Source of the DNA: Pigoraptor vietnamica
Taxonomy: Eukaryota > Opisthokonta > Filasterea
DNA length: 11,416 nt
Direction: 5' to 3'
NCBI GenBank assembly: GCA_943704525.1
Contig: CALSCQ010001906.1
Span: forward strand, 1-11,416
The translations under genes were made by a program, and so were the position numbers. The notes under the pieces are model-generated. The model worked only from the letters and a program-made list of their open reading frames with translations. It was not told where the DNA came from and made no database searches. This document shows positions 1 through 9,783 of this stretch, piece by piece. Within the stretch, counting starts at the first letter, position 1. Each line of letters opens with the position of its first letter.

Positions 1-212
<212 letters not shown>

Positions 213-976
213 ACGCGCTGTGTGTCACGTGCCGTTCCGTCGCAGTGCGCCCGCTTTCTTTTTCCGAGTCTTTCTTTTTTTTTTTCCCCCTGCCTTTTGT
301 GAACTCTTCGTTTTTTTGACGCTCGGTTGGTCTGCCGAGGTTTGTCGTTTTTTTTTCTTTTCGCCTCGTCCTGTTTCCTGTATTTTCTGTCAGCGGACTG
401 CTTCAGTGCGACATCAAAGACGCGTTTGCTGCCACCACTTGTGAGGGGTGGCGTGCGGGCCGTTTGTGTTGTCGCGCCCTGTGGGTCTGTCTAATTGCGT
501 CCAAGCGACCTTGCTGTCGTGGAGGCGCTTCTAAAGGTCATTGGAAAGTGTGCTACTGAGCATGGCGTCTACTGGCAATCGGCTGGCGAAAGGGCAGAGC
601 GTTGTCGGAACAGAGAGAGAGAGAGAGAGAGATAGCGATGGGCGAGAGAGAAAAGTAGTGACTCGAATGTCCAACGCTTGGACGCTCGGTTGAACAGGTA
701 CGAGCGTACCTGCAGAGTGACATATTTCACACGCACACACGCACACTCACGACAGGCGAACGGCAAGATCCAATTCAAGTCCTTCATTCTTGGGCCACCG
801 TCGCCCACCCAGCCTCCCAAGGCCTACATGGCCCGGCACAGCACTCGAGTGGGCACGATGCCTCAACCCACGCAACTATACCCCAAAACGCGCCCGCACC
901 GAAAACATTCCCAAGCACGCGCACGACGGAAATAAAACACGAAAAGGAGCGACACATACGCGCGCTGGCTCGCTTC
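213..976. other. Spacer between ARF and granulin genes (convergent 3' flanks)
   Basis: No convincing gene is present. The first 200 bases are T-rich (runs of 7-12 T around 274-286, 311-317 and 348-355), as expected of the ARF 3' UTR. A GA dinucleotide tract sits at 612-632 and a short CA-rich stretch at 729-750. An AATAAA hexamer at 931-936 is on the + strand. It is about 720 bases beyond the ARF stop and on the wrong strand for the granulin gene, so I do not assign it to either. No TTTATT is seen that would serve as a granulin poly(A) signal. Confidence 0.6.
612..632. repeat. (GA)n microsatellite
   Basis: About ten uninterrupted GA repeats, followed after a short break by a second small GA cluster at about 643-651. 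It lies in the spacer between the ARF and granulin genes, with no sign of a function. Confidence 0.9.
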
Positions 977-1981
977 TTAGACGACGGACCGCGCCGGCGC
1001 CTTCTTGGCAAACGGGACAGAGAGGAATTCGGCCGAGAGGCTCCTGCAGCTGCCGCCCGTAAGGTCGCAGTAGTATCCCTGAGGACAGCAGTGCACGAGG
1101 TCTCCGCAACACACGGCATTGACCATCGGGCAGCACATGTAGCGTCCGGACTGGTAGCAGCAGGTGGTGCCGTCGTCGCACGCGTAGCCCGTCGCACCGC
1201 ACGGGACCGACTTGAGACCCGCGGGCTTGGCCTTCTTTTCGGCCTTCGCGAGGGCGACGGGGCGCGCGTCAATGAACGAGAGGTCCTTGCGCACGCAGAT
1301 GCCGTACGAGAGGTCGCACTCGTAGCCCGAGGGGCAGCAGTGCTCGTGGTCGTCGCAGCACGTCGCGTCCGCCTGCGGGCAGCAGCCGTACGAGCCGTCC
1401 GCGAGTTGGCAGCACGTCTGCCCATCCTGGCACGACGAGGCGCCGCCGGGGCACGGGACGACCTTCAGCTCGTACGTGGGAAGCTTGCGCATCATTTCCA
1501 CCGAGCGCTCGCCAAGAGTGCAGACGCCCTTGGCCTCGTCGCACAGATAACCGGACGGGCAGCAGTGCTCGTGATCGGCGCAGCACGTCGCGGACTCGTA
1601 AGGGCAGCAGCCGTACGCGCCCGTCGTCAGCTGGCAGCACGTCGACCCCGTCGGGCACGCGCTGCGGCCATCGGGGCACACGGTGCTGTTGTACATGCGG
1701 TTCGACGGGAGCTTGCGCGAGAGCGGAACCTTCAGACCGCTCGCCTCCTGCGGCATGCACGCCATGGCGCTGAGATCGCACGTCGTACCACTCGGGCAGC
1801 AGTGAATGTGGTCCGAGCAGCACGTGGCGGAGGGCAGCGGGCAGCAGCCGTACGAGCCATCGGCCAGCTGGCAACACGTGCTGCCATCGGGGCACGAGCT
1901 CTCGTCGTCGGGACACACAATGTCCGCACGCGCGACGCCAACCATGAGAATGGCGACAGCGAGGACCGCAAAGGCGCGCAT
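977..1981 (-). CDS. Secreted granulin protein with four granulin domains
   Basis: The protein has 334 residues, ATG at 1981-1979 and TAA at 979-977. Residues 1-19 form a signal peptide (MRAFAVLAVAILMVGVARA, then DIVCP), which decided the start; the frame is open for 62 more codons upstream but that part looks like 5' UTR. Four granulin domains follow at about 23-75, 102-154, 177-229 and 261-312. I counted 12 cysteines in both the first (C23, 30, 36, 37, 46, 47, 54, 55, 61, 62, 68, 75) and the fourth, the full set for the stacked beta-hairpin fold. The repeated core is CCQLxxGxYGCCP...CCxDHxHCCPSGxxCD. Linkers between modules are 22-31 residues, some basic (RKLP), and could be cleaved to release single granulins as in progranulin. 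No papain-type protease domain is attached, unlike plant granulin-proteases. The likely location is secretory, lysosomal or extracellular. The cellular role in a protist is not known from sequence. No introns are seen. Confidence 0.93.
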   Translation of the reverse strand: MRAFAVLAVAILMVGVARADIVCPDDESSCPDGSTCCQLADGSYGCCPLPSATCCSDHIHCCPSGTTCDLSAMACMPQEASGLKVPLSRKLPSNRMYNSTVCPDGRSACPTGSTCCQLTTGAYGCCPYESATCCADHEHCCPSGYLCDEAKGVCTLGERSVEMMRKLPTYELKVVPCPGGASSCQDGQTCCQLADGSYGCCPQADATCCDDHEHCCPSGYECDLSYGICVRKDLSFIDARPVALAKAEKKAKPAGLKSVPCGATGYACDDGTTCCYQSGRYMCCPMVNAVCCGDLVHCCPQGYYCDLTGGSCRSLSAEFLSVPFAKKAPARSVV

Positions 1982-2503
1982 TTTCGTTCGCTTCCCCAAC
2001 GGCCCTCCGAACACCAGAGAGTGAGGGAGAGAACGCCTCCGACAACCGCGCCGGTGCAACACACACTGCAATTCGCCGAGAAGAGTGCTTGAGAAACACA
2101 ATTCGCCACAAATTTGAACTTTGATGTCCCCAAGGATTAACGAAAAGAAGGCACAGTGACGATCCAATATAGCGCCCCAAACACACGGCTAGTCTTTCGG
2201 AGTACACAGCCAAAAGTGTGCAAGATCGCGTATACGCCACGTATGCTACAGAGGAAAATAACTGGCACGTACCTCGAGCCCACACGACCCCACGCTACAG
2301 TGCCTCCCTACGCAACCCCAGGGCGTGTTTTTGAGCAAGCCCGTGACGAGGATGCGCTACGAACGTGCTGTCGCGCAGTGCATTGTGTGTGCTTTTTGGT
2401 GAAGCAATCACACAAAACAGCCGGTCAAGCCATCCGAGGCACGTAAATTGAAAACGGACTCAAAATGTTGGAAAAGAGCAACCGATTCCAAATTAATTTT
2501 GAG

Positions 2504-2655
2504 CCAATTTGCACGCCGATCAACGGACCAATCATGACGCATCATGTGACACGAGCTGCTCACGTGATCCAATGTTCAACCGAAAATTCGCTTTCGCTTT
2601 TGATTGGTTGAGTTCTTTTCTGTTTTGCCGAGAATGAGGTAAGCTTTGTGATTGG
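2504..2655. promoter_or_regulatory. CCAAT-box cluster with E-box (putative promoter/enhancer)
   Basis: Five CCAAT pentamers occur in 152 bases: + strand at 2504-2508, 2528-2532 and 2569-2573, and - strand (ATTGG) at 2603-2607 and 2651-2655. Three of them (2528, 2603, 2651) extend to the fuller NF-Y-type consensus, purine-purine-CCAATCA or close to it. Between the second and third boxes, 2541-2568 is an inverted repeat with 9-base arms (ATCAtGTGA and TCACgTGAT, one mismatched pair) containing a palindromic CACGTG E-box at 2561-2566. Just before it is TGACGCATCA, a bZIP-like sequence at 2535-2544. The cluster is about 520 bases upstream of the granulin ATG and 790 upstream of the ARID4-like ATG. 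Which gene it serves is not decided by sequence. Confidence 0.45.
2541..2568. repeat. Inverted repeat with CACGTG E-box
   Basis: Two 9-base arms separated by 10 bases pair at eight of nine positions, and the exception is a T-G pair. The right arm includes CACGTG, a bHLH-type palindrome. The left arm has the variant CATGTG. It lies inside the CCAAT cluster. Confidence 0.55.
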
Positions 2656-2924
2656 CTGATGAGGCCACAACGTTTGACAGGCGGACACTTGCACGTTCCC
2701 ACTCACTATGAGTTTTCTATGGAGAAATCGCCGAAATTTTTGCTCTTTAATTTTTCGGTAATCCGCATTAAATTGAAAAGAAGCCCAAAATCGGACCATC
2801 TTTTGTGCCCGATTCCAAATTATTTTCTGCGGCCGAGTGGGCAAAAGTGCCGCCAAAGCCCTACAAGGAAGCCGAATTTTCACTATGGACTAAGTATGGC
2901 ACATGTATGGCGTGTTTGAAAAGC

Positions 2925-3003
2925 GTGTGTGTGTGGACGAGTGTCGTGTCACTGCGCGTGCGTGCACACACCCCTCCACACAACCCGCACACACGCACAC
3001 GCA
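2925..3003. repeat. GT-rich then CA-rich simple sequence
   Basis: A short GTGTGTGTGTGG stretch near 2925-2936 is followed by interrupted CA repeats at about 2965-3003. The two parts are complementary in polarity. It lies upstream of the ARID4-like gene. Translated frames through it are low-complexity T/H/V/C runs and are not genes. Confidence 0.6.
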
Positions 3004-3440
3004 GACAGCTCCCACGCCCACACAGCCTGCGCATCCAACCCACCGTGCGCTTTGCATCTTCTTCGCGCTGTGTGGCCTACGGTACTTGAGAGACGTGCCC
3101 TCCAAATTGCTTCGTTTCAGTACGTCTTTTGTCGCGGTTGTCTTTGCGCAAGCGACCACTTCTCCGCCACTGCGAAAAAACTTCGAGCTTTGCGTGGTAC
3201 GCGTTCGGCGACCTCGCGGTGGTGCGTGCGCGGTCGTCTGTCGTCTGCGCGCGACACTGCGACGTGGGCACTCGAGTGGATTTCTTACATTCGTTCGCTT
3301 GTCGCTTTTTGTGGTCTTGAACACGACGCCGGTGTGGGAGCACTCGGCGCTGTCGCTCCGCACTCTCCGCGCACCGCCTGCGATGCTCCGTGTGTAGAGG
3401 GCGGTGTGAAATCGGCCGCCGCGGTTGCCCTCTCTTTAGG

Positions 3441-6400
3441 ATGGTGAGTGTTTGCGGTTGCGGGTTATCGCTCGCGCTCGTCGCGGCGTTACTCGCCTAT
3501 GCACCGTGCAATCTTTGTTTATTTTTGCCAGTTGTCGTGTTATGACGTGAGCTTGCATGGCGGCTGCGTTTCGGTTCAATAGTGCGCGTGCTGGATCGGC
3601 CGAGTCTAGTGGTGTGGATGGCGGTAGTGGATCCCTATGTTTGCGTTCCCCCTCGGCATGTTGCTCACGAGTCCTCGCCCTCATTTTTCGCCTTGTTGTC
3701 GCTTAGGCGTGGGTGTCTGGCGGTGAGCCCGTCCCCCTGCCTCTGGGCACGGAGGTCAGCGCAAAGTACCGCGGCGCGTTCTGCGAGGCGACCATTAAGA
3801 ATGTGCGCCAGGACCTCATCTGTCGCGTGGTGTTCAAGCACAACGACGACGAGGCCGACGTGCCTGCGAAGCTCGTGCGTGGCACGGTGGAAGTTGGGCG
3901 GACGGTGACGGCGTTCCATCCCGAGGACAGGCAGCCGCACGACGCTGTCATCCGAAAGATCAGGGATCAGAGCCAGTACACTGTCGGTGCGTGGTCGCGT
4001 GATACCCTTGTCGTAACGGCGCGTGTTTCCATCCCCTTGGAGGGCCGTATTTGTTTGCGGGGCTTGGGAGGATTGATTATGATTGCTAGTAGGGCTTTTT
4101 TTTCGCGTTTGGTGCATTGGCTTAGGCGGAGATGTTTCGCTGCCGTGAAATTCGCAGAGTTTGACGATGGCGACATCAAGACGCTCAAGCGCAACTCGAT
4201 GCAAATGAAGGGCAAGCGCCATTACGAGGAGGCGGAGACGCTCGACGTCAATCCGCTCACGGACCCGGAGAACTTCAGCGCGCCCGTCAGCGTCGATGAG
4301 GACGGAATGCGGCGGCGGCGAAGCACTTCGAGGTACGTGGGTGCCGAGCGCACCCCCAGTGCCATGCATCGTCATCTGGTGAATAAGGTGCCAACGCCCA
4401 AATGTGCTAACGTGTGCTCTGTTCGTTTCCATCTTGCTCTGATATCAGCGAGAAGCGGACTGACTCGGAGGTACGTGCGACGTATTTTCTTTGCATTTGA
4501 TTTTGCGATGCTTTAGAACTCGTCTTGAAGAACACACGCAGTCGATTGTTCGCTTTGTTGTTATGCCACCGCGTGGCGTTCGTCGCATTTATCTATTGTG
4601 TGCTTGTTCGCTTCAGAGCGGCGATGAAGACGACGACGAGTCGGGAGATGATGACGACGACGGCGACAGCGGTTCGCGTGGAAAGGGCGAGGGACAGATG
4701 GCCACGTTCCTCAAGTCGTACAATGGGTTTATGGAGCAGAAGGGTGCGGCGGTGAAGAAGCAGCCGCAGTTGGGGAACAAGAGCGTGGACCTCTTCCAGC
4801 TGTACGCAGCCGTAACTTCGCGAGGGGGAATGGAACAGGTGCGTGCGTGCGATGGGAGGAACGGGCTCTCGTGAACATGCGGCGCGATGACTGAGACGAA
4901 AGCATCTGTGTTATCGTATCGTCGTTGGTTGATGTGTGGATGCTCTCATTCTCTCCGCGATAGTTCATGTATGTCTGACGATCGGCTGTTTCTTTGCGCG
5001 TGTGTCAGGTGTCGGAGAAGGCGCAATGGACCGCAGTCTTGGGCAGCTTGAAGCTCGGCGCTTCGATTGCGAACGCGTCGTCCAACGTGCGATCGATTTA
5101 CGAGAGGTGCGCGCAAACGTCTTTTCACTGCACTTTGCTTTTGCGGATCTCGTTAAAATCGTTGGCACAGTTTGTGACATGAAGATTTGTTGGCGTGGCT
5201 GCCTCACACCAATTGTGTCCTTGCTCAGGTACCTTGCAGACTACGAGCGTGCGAATTTCCGACCGAACGGGGCGCGCCCGTCGCCCGCGCGTCGCACCGC
5301 CTCCCGCCAACTCTCGAATGGTAGCGCCGGTCTGAACAATAGTCAGAATGGGTCGACGACGGGTGGTACCAGCGGCCGTCGGTCTGCGACGGGGAAGGCG
5401 TCGCCGCGGAAGGGAAAGAAGGACAGCGGGGATAGCGATTCGGAGAGCGATTCGGACGCGTCTTCGGAGGATGAGGGTGGGTGGACGCTCTGCGTGTACA
5501 TGCGGGCTCATGCTTGTGTGAGGCTCTCTGTCGTAGTGATACCCTGTCCTCGCGTATGGCTGGACCAACGGTTGGACCGATGGGGAACTCGCACTGTGCA
5601 CATGGAGACACCGAGGGGTCACTCACACTCACACGCCGACATTGATGTGCAACAGGCGAGTTTGTGGAAGTGCGCGACCACGCGGAACTCCCCGAAGACC
5701 TGGCCGAGAATTGCCGCGTCACAATTAGGAACCCACAGGACAAGCGTGTCTATCCCGCGAAGGTAACCTTTGGCGCCCTCTATGTGATTCTTCTGCTGGA
5801 GACGGAATGCCACCTTGTATGGTGCTCACGCGCGTGTCTGTGTCTGCGTGCAGATCCTTCAGCGAGGTACGATGCCGCAGGCGAGCAAGCACAAGTACCG
5901 GTACTATATACACTACGACGGCTGGAATTCCCGCTACGACGAGTGGGTTCCCGCGACATGCATCATGTCGTACCAGGTGCCGCTGCTCCCACGAGCTGCG
6001 GGCGCGGCTGTCTCTAGTCCGGCGGTGGACGCGAAGGATCTGAAGGATGCGAAGGAATCGAAGGCGCACGCGCGCGATGATTCCGAAAAGGAGAAGGAGG
6101 AGAAGAAAGAGAAGGGGGAGAAGAAGGAGCGAACGACGCCTGGGTCGGGTCGCGGGGGAAGGGCGTCGTTGGGCGAGTCGCGAAATGGCGGATCTTTGGC
6201 CACGGCGCAGGCGGATGCAGAGAAGGATAAGAAGGAAGAGAAGGAGAAGGCGGAGAAGGCGGACGCTGCGCGGGAGACGCGCAAGCGAAAGTCGACAGAG
6301 CCGGCCTTCCCGAACGGACGCGCGAAGCGGCGTGCGAGTGGCACGCATAGCGACGACGAAGCGCACGCGTCCGCAGACGAGGCGAAGGTGGAAGAGGCGG

Positions 6401-7548
6401 TGGTGGTGACCGAATCGCCCAAGCCGCCCGTGCGGGGTGAGCGGCGGCGGCCGGCGGAGGAGCCACAAGTGTTGGACCCTCGGCGCCGTCTGAGTGGTCG
6501 ACGGTCTGTGGGCGGGCGCGCTGGCGATAAGGGGGGTGACGATGAGGAAGGGGAGAAGGATAAGGAGAAGGACACGAGCGAGATCTCGGTCTTGAGCCGG
6601 CAGTCCAACTCTCTGCGGAGGGGCGCGCGGGGCGCGGCTGCCGGGGCCACCAGTTCGCCTGCGGTCGAGCCCTTGGGCAGCGAAGCGGCGGCGGCTGCAG
6701 CTGTGCCAGAGGCAGTTCCTCTCCCTCCCCCTGCTCCCCCGGTGCCTCCCGCCGTGTCTGCGACTGACGACGCGGGAAAACGCAAGGCGCAGAAGCGGAA
6801 GCGCGGACGCTTTGCCGCCGCAGGCAGCGAGGAAGACGACGTGAAGAGCGGAAAGCGTGCTGCGAAGGCTGACGGTGACGGTGACGACGTCGGCGGCGGT
6901 GTGTTATCGTTGCGTGGGGCGGATGCTTCGGACGTGAAGCCCGTCATTGACCCGAGACCGGCGTGTCCCGAGACGTCGGCGGGAGGGAGCGCCGACGTGG
7001 AGATGAAGTGCGAGGGCGATGGGGCGGTTAAAGCGGAGGAGGCGGAGGAGTCAGCGGATGGCGAGCGGAAGAATAACAAGCGAAAGAGGGGTGAGTGCCT
7101 CTGCTCATTGCCATGCGGTTGTGGTGGTCGAACTTTGTCCCCTAACTCTTCTGTGTGTAGTGTGAGTTTTGTTGTGCAATATCTTGCACCCAAATCTGCT
7201 GCCATGTTACCGTTACGAATGGCTGACAGCGCCGTCACTCGCTTCCCCGCAGAACCCGCTCCCTCCGTCGTGCTCGATCTGCCCCCGTTCGCGGCGAACG
7301 GCGATGTGACGGACCTTGACTACGAGATGCGGCTGGAGCTTCTCCGCAAAGAATACGCCAAGTGTCGCTTTGAGCTTCAGCGGTGCGCCGAGCGGTCCGC
7401 GCGAAAGAAGGGGTCGGGCTCGAGTGCCAAGGCCGAAAGTGACGGCGTTCCGCTCGCGGATGCGGAGGGTCCTAGGGACGACCAGAGCGTCCTTTCGAAC
7501 AGCGGGTCGAGCGTTGTGCAGTTGAGGGAGGTGCCGGCGACGAGCTAG
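3441..7548 (+). CDS. ARID4/RBBP1-like chromatin protein (Tudor-ARID-chromobarrel), 10 coding exons
   Basis: My model joins 3441-3443, 3707-3986, 4158-4332, 4449-4470, 4617-4838, 5009-5106, 5229-5476, 5656-5762, 5854-7090 and 7253-7548: 2688 nt, 895 aa, all GT...AG and frame-consistent. Residues about 8-130 match the ARID4 N-terminal Tudor unit (GTEVSAKYRGAFCEA; QYTV joined to EFDDGD across intron 2). An acidic stretch (161-177) precedes the ARID domain (about 187-281; ATFLKSYNGFMEQKG, the LFQLYAAVTSRGGMEQV core, and W...NVRSIYERYL). A Ser/Asp/Glu CK2-like run (333-350) leads to a chromo-barrel (about 366-425; YIHYDGWNSRYDEWV). Then comes a long charged linker with KRK-type nuclear signals (528-531, 695-704). 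A C-terminal helix (820-845, YEMRLELLRKEYAKC) resembles the end of animal ARID4. ARID4 proteins read methylated histones and scaffold SIN3-HDAC. The RBB1NT/PWWP-like domain found between Tudor and ARID in animals is absent. The start is the weakest point: ATG at 3441 abuts a perfect GTGAGT donor; ATG 3557 is an alternative. Confidence 0.85.
4449..4470 (+). other. 22-nt microexon of the ARID4-like gene
   Basis: It is bounded by CAG at 4446-4448 and a GTACGT donor at 4471. With the two bases left from exon 3 it completes a Ser codon and adds EKRTDSE, leaving phase 0 for the acidic exon that begins SGDEDDDE. Skipping it would shift the frame. The call rests on splice sites and frame closure only. 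Confidence 0.6.
7091..7252 (+). other. Frame-neutral, stop-free intron 9 of the ARID4-like gene
   Basis: It starts GTGAGT and ends in a pyrimidine-rich TTCCCCGCAG. The length of 162 nt is a multiple of three and there is no stop codon in the coding frame, so retention would insert 54 residues just before the conserved C-terminal helix. The translated insert is Cys/Ser-rich and unlike the flanking protein, which supports its being an intron. Confidence 0.75.
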
Positions 7549-7960
7549 CGAGGAACTCTTGCCTCGGGACGATTATGGCCAGAATATGTGTGCGGCGTCT
7601 GTTGTGTGGGTGCCAGTGTGTCTCATTTCCTGCCTTCGATTGCGATATCACCTCTCGTCTTGTCTACGGTCTGCTCTTGACGCGGAATTGAAAGTGTCTT
7701 CGTTATTCGTTATGCGTGTTTTTCTGCATTTTTGCGGCAGCGCGTGCGTCTCCTTGCGTTGTCTTTCGAAGTCTTCGATTCAGTCGCGCGTTCCTTTGTG
7801 TGTGCGGCGAGGCCAGTGCGGCCCAAGCTGTGCCACTTATTACACCATTCAATCCACCCACCCCCATTGATGCTTGGTACAGATTGTGACTCCGCACATT
7901 TATCCACTCGCTAGTCATACATTCTGTACGCGAACGGCGCCAATGAGGGACCACTGCCTT
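7549..7960. other. Convergent 3' intergenic gap
   Basis: These 412 bases lie between the stop codons of the ARID4-like (+) and acyltransferase (-) genes. They are T-rich on the + strand up to about 7800, as expected of a 3' UTR. No AATAAA-type signal in the right orientation, no structured terminator and no RNA gene are seen. Confidence 0.6.
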
Positions 7961-9637
7961 TCATTTCGATTTGGCGTTGTCGGCCGCACGCACGAGCGAT
8001 TGGAGCTCCTCTTCAAAGTACCTCGCCACCTCAAACATGGGCGTTTCGGGATAGCGCTCGTCCGTGACGAAGCTCGCGACAAGAGAGCCGTTGGCACCGG
8101 ACACGGCCACGCAGAGCCCGCCGAGGGTGGGCGGAAGGCCAAACAGATGCACCGCGCGGAGCCTCGCGTCCGTTCCCCTGAACGTCATGGGCACCTGCGG
8201 AATGGGGACGTTCGTGAGGGCGACCTTTCCCGTCTTGAAGTACGTGTTGTTCATCGCCGCAATCGCAGCCGGGGGAAAGTAGCCGCAGAAGCCCATGGCG
8301 TAGTGGTTGAAGAGCACGATAAGCGGCGTTTTGACGTAGGCCATCCGCGTGTGGAGGGTGCGCACGGCCGTCGCCCCGTCCACGCACGCGAGTGGCAGGT
8401 ACACCCACACCCCGCTCACGCTGTTGCCGATCGGATCCCCGCGACGCACCTCCGCGCGCATGTTCATCGGTATGCTGCACATGACGTCCTTGGGGGAGTT
8501 GACGCCATTCGCACGCGCCATACGACGGAGTGTGCCGCAGAGACACGCGAGCATCACGTCGTTGACCGTCGCCGAGAAGGCCTCGCGCACGCGCCGTATG
8601 TCCGCGAGCGACAGCGGTCGCGTCCACGCAACGCGCTTGCCGACGGTCGGCGCTATCGGGCCGAGTGACTCGGCGGGGTCCGCCGCCTTAATCAGCAGTG
8701 AATTTTGGTAGTAGTTGAGGCGCCACATGTCGCGCGCAATGCGAAGGGCGGTGCGTGCAACCATGAGCGGCACGCGAACGAACGGAACGCTCGTCAGGTG
8801 TCGCCTTCCACCGCCGCCACCCGTCGCCCCCTTATCGTCCGAGGACGTGGAGGAGGAAGGCTGCGACGATCGGGACGCCCCTCTGCCATGTGCGAACGCA
8901 ACGCCCTCGACAGCCCCGTCCCGCACGACCGCCCGTGCGCCGGACGCACCCGCGGCGGCCGCCGCGTCCTCGCGCGCGTCCATGAGGCTGAGAAAGAGGA
9001 TGTTCGCGGATGCCCCGTCGGCGAGCGAGTGGTGGATGCGGAAGAGCAGGAGGGACCCGCGCCCCTTTCCGCCCGACGGCGCGTTGACGATGCGCGCCTC
9101 CCACTGCGGGTGGTCCGGGTCAACGGCACGTGACACGTTGCGCTCGATGTACGCCGCGAGGGCGGCCTGGTTCGGCGCGTCAGACTCCCAGAGGTCGGCC
9201 TCCTCGACGATCACGTGACGGGACATGTCGAAAGCGGGGTCGTACTCGAAGTACAGGAGAGAGAAGAGCCACTGCGGGACGATGGGGAGCGTGAAGGTGC
9301 GGCGCCGCTTTCTCAGGCGCGGCTGCGTCGCAATCACGTCCTCGAACGTGCGCATGACGGCGTCGCGGGAAAGAGGGGCATCGTAGAGAAGGACAGCGTG
9401 CAAAACCTATTTACGAGAGGACGGAGGATAAGCGTGGATGCGACTGCGCGTACAGTAAACGCTCGGAGGCGAACGTAACGACGGAAAGAGCCACGGTGTT
9501 GTATGTGTGCACATGTGCGTGTGAGTGTTGAGAGGTGCTGTAGAGCTCACTTGCGATCGCTCCTTGTCGTAACCATGCGACATGTGCGTAATGAGACGTT
9601 CCGCACCCGAAAGCCACTCGAAGCCAGCCTGCGATAG

Positions 9638-9722
<85 letters not shown>

Positions 9723-9748
9723 TATACACACACACACACACACGCACG

Positions 9749-9783
<35 letters not shown>

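Larger units (their letters stand above)
1982..3440. other. Long divergent intergenic region (granulin / ARID4-like)
   Basis: No gene is supported in these 1.46 kb. From about 2440 to 2900 the composition becomes clearly AT-richer than its surroundings and holds a dense group of promoter-type motifs (separate entry). From about 2920 to 3010 there is mixed GT/CA simple sequence. From about 3010 to 3440 it returns to GC-rich sequence and probably includes the 5' UTR of the ARID4-like gene. No canonical TATA box could be placed with confidence for either gene. Confidence 0.55.

Noticed and set aside
931-936. AATAAA as a poly(A) signal
   Set aside because: It is about 720 bases beyond the ARF stop and on the wrong strand for the granulin gene; a chance hexamer is more likely.
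1091-2092. 333-codon open frame on the + strand opposite the granulin gene
   Set aside because: It is the antisense shadow of the Cys-rich granulin codons: Arg/Ala/Val-rich, without domain signals.
2769-2930. Protein-like stretch on + strand (KPKIGPSFVPDSKLFSAAEW and onward) that reads like a small exon
   Set aside because: No ATG, no clear donor before the GT repeat, and third positions are not GC-rich as in the real genes here. I do not recognise the sequence; at most it is a decayed fragment.
5934-7238. 434-codon open frame on the - strand opposite the ARID4-like exon 9
   Set aside because: Ser/Pro/Arg low-complexity shadow of the Lys/Glu-rich linker. It runs across intron 9 and has no domain or start context.
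7874-9218. Open frames on the + strand over the acyltransferase exon
   Set aside because: They are antisense shadows of a long GC-rich exon whose - strand frame has the family motifs HHSLADG and NDVMLA.
9639-9782. Regular repeat array considered as CRISPR
   Set aside because: The units are 2-4 bases with no unique spacers, in a eukaryotic intron.
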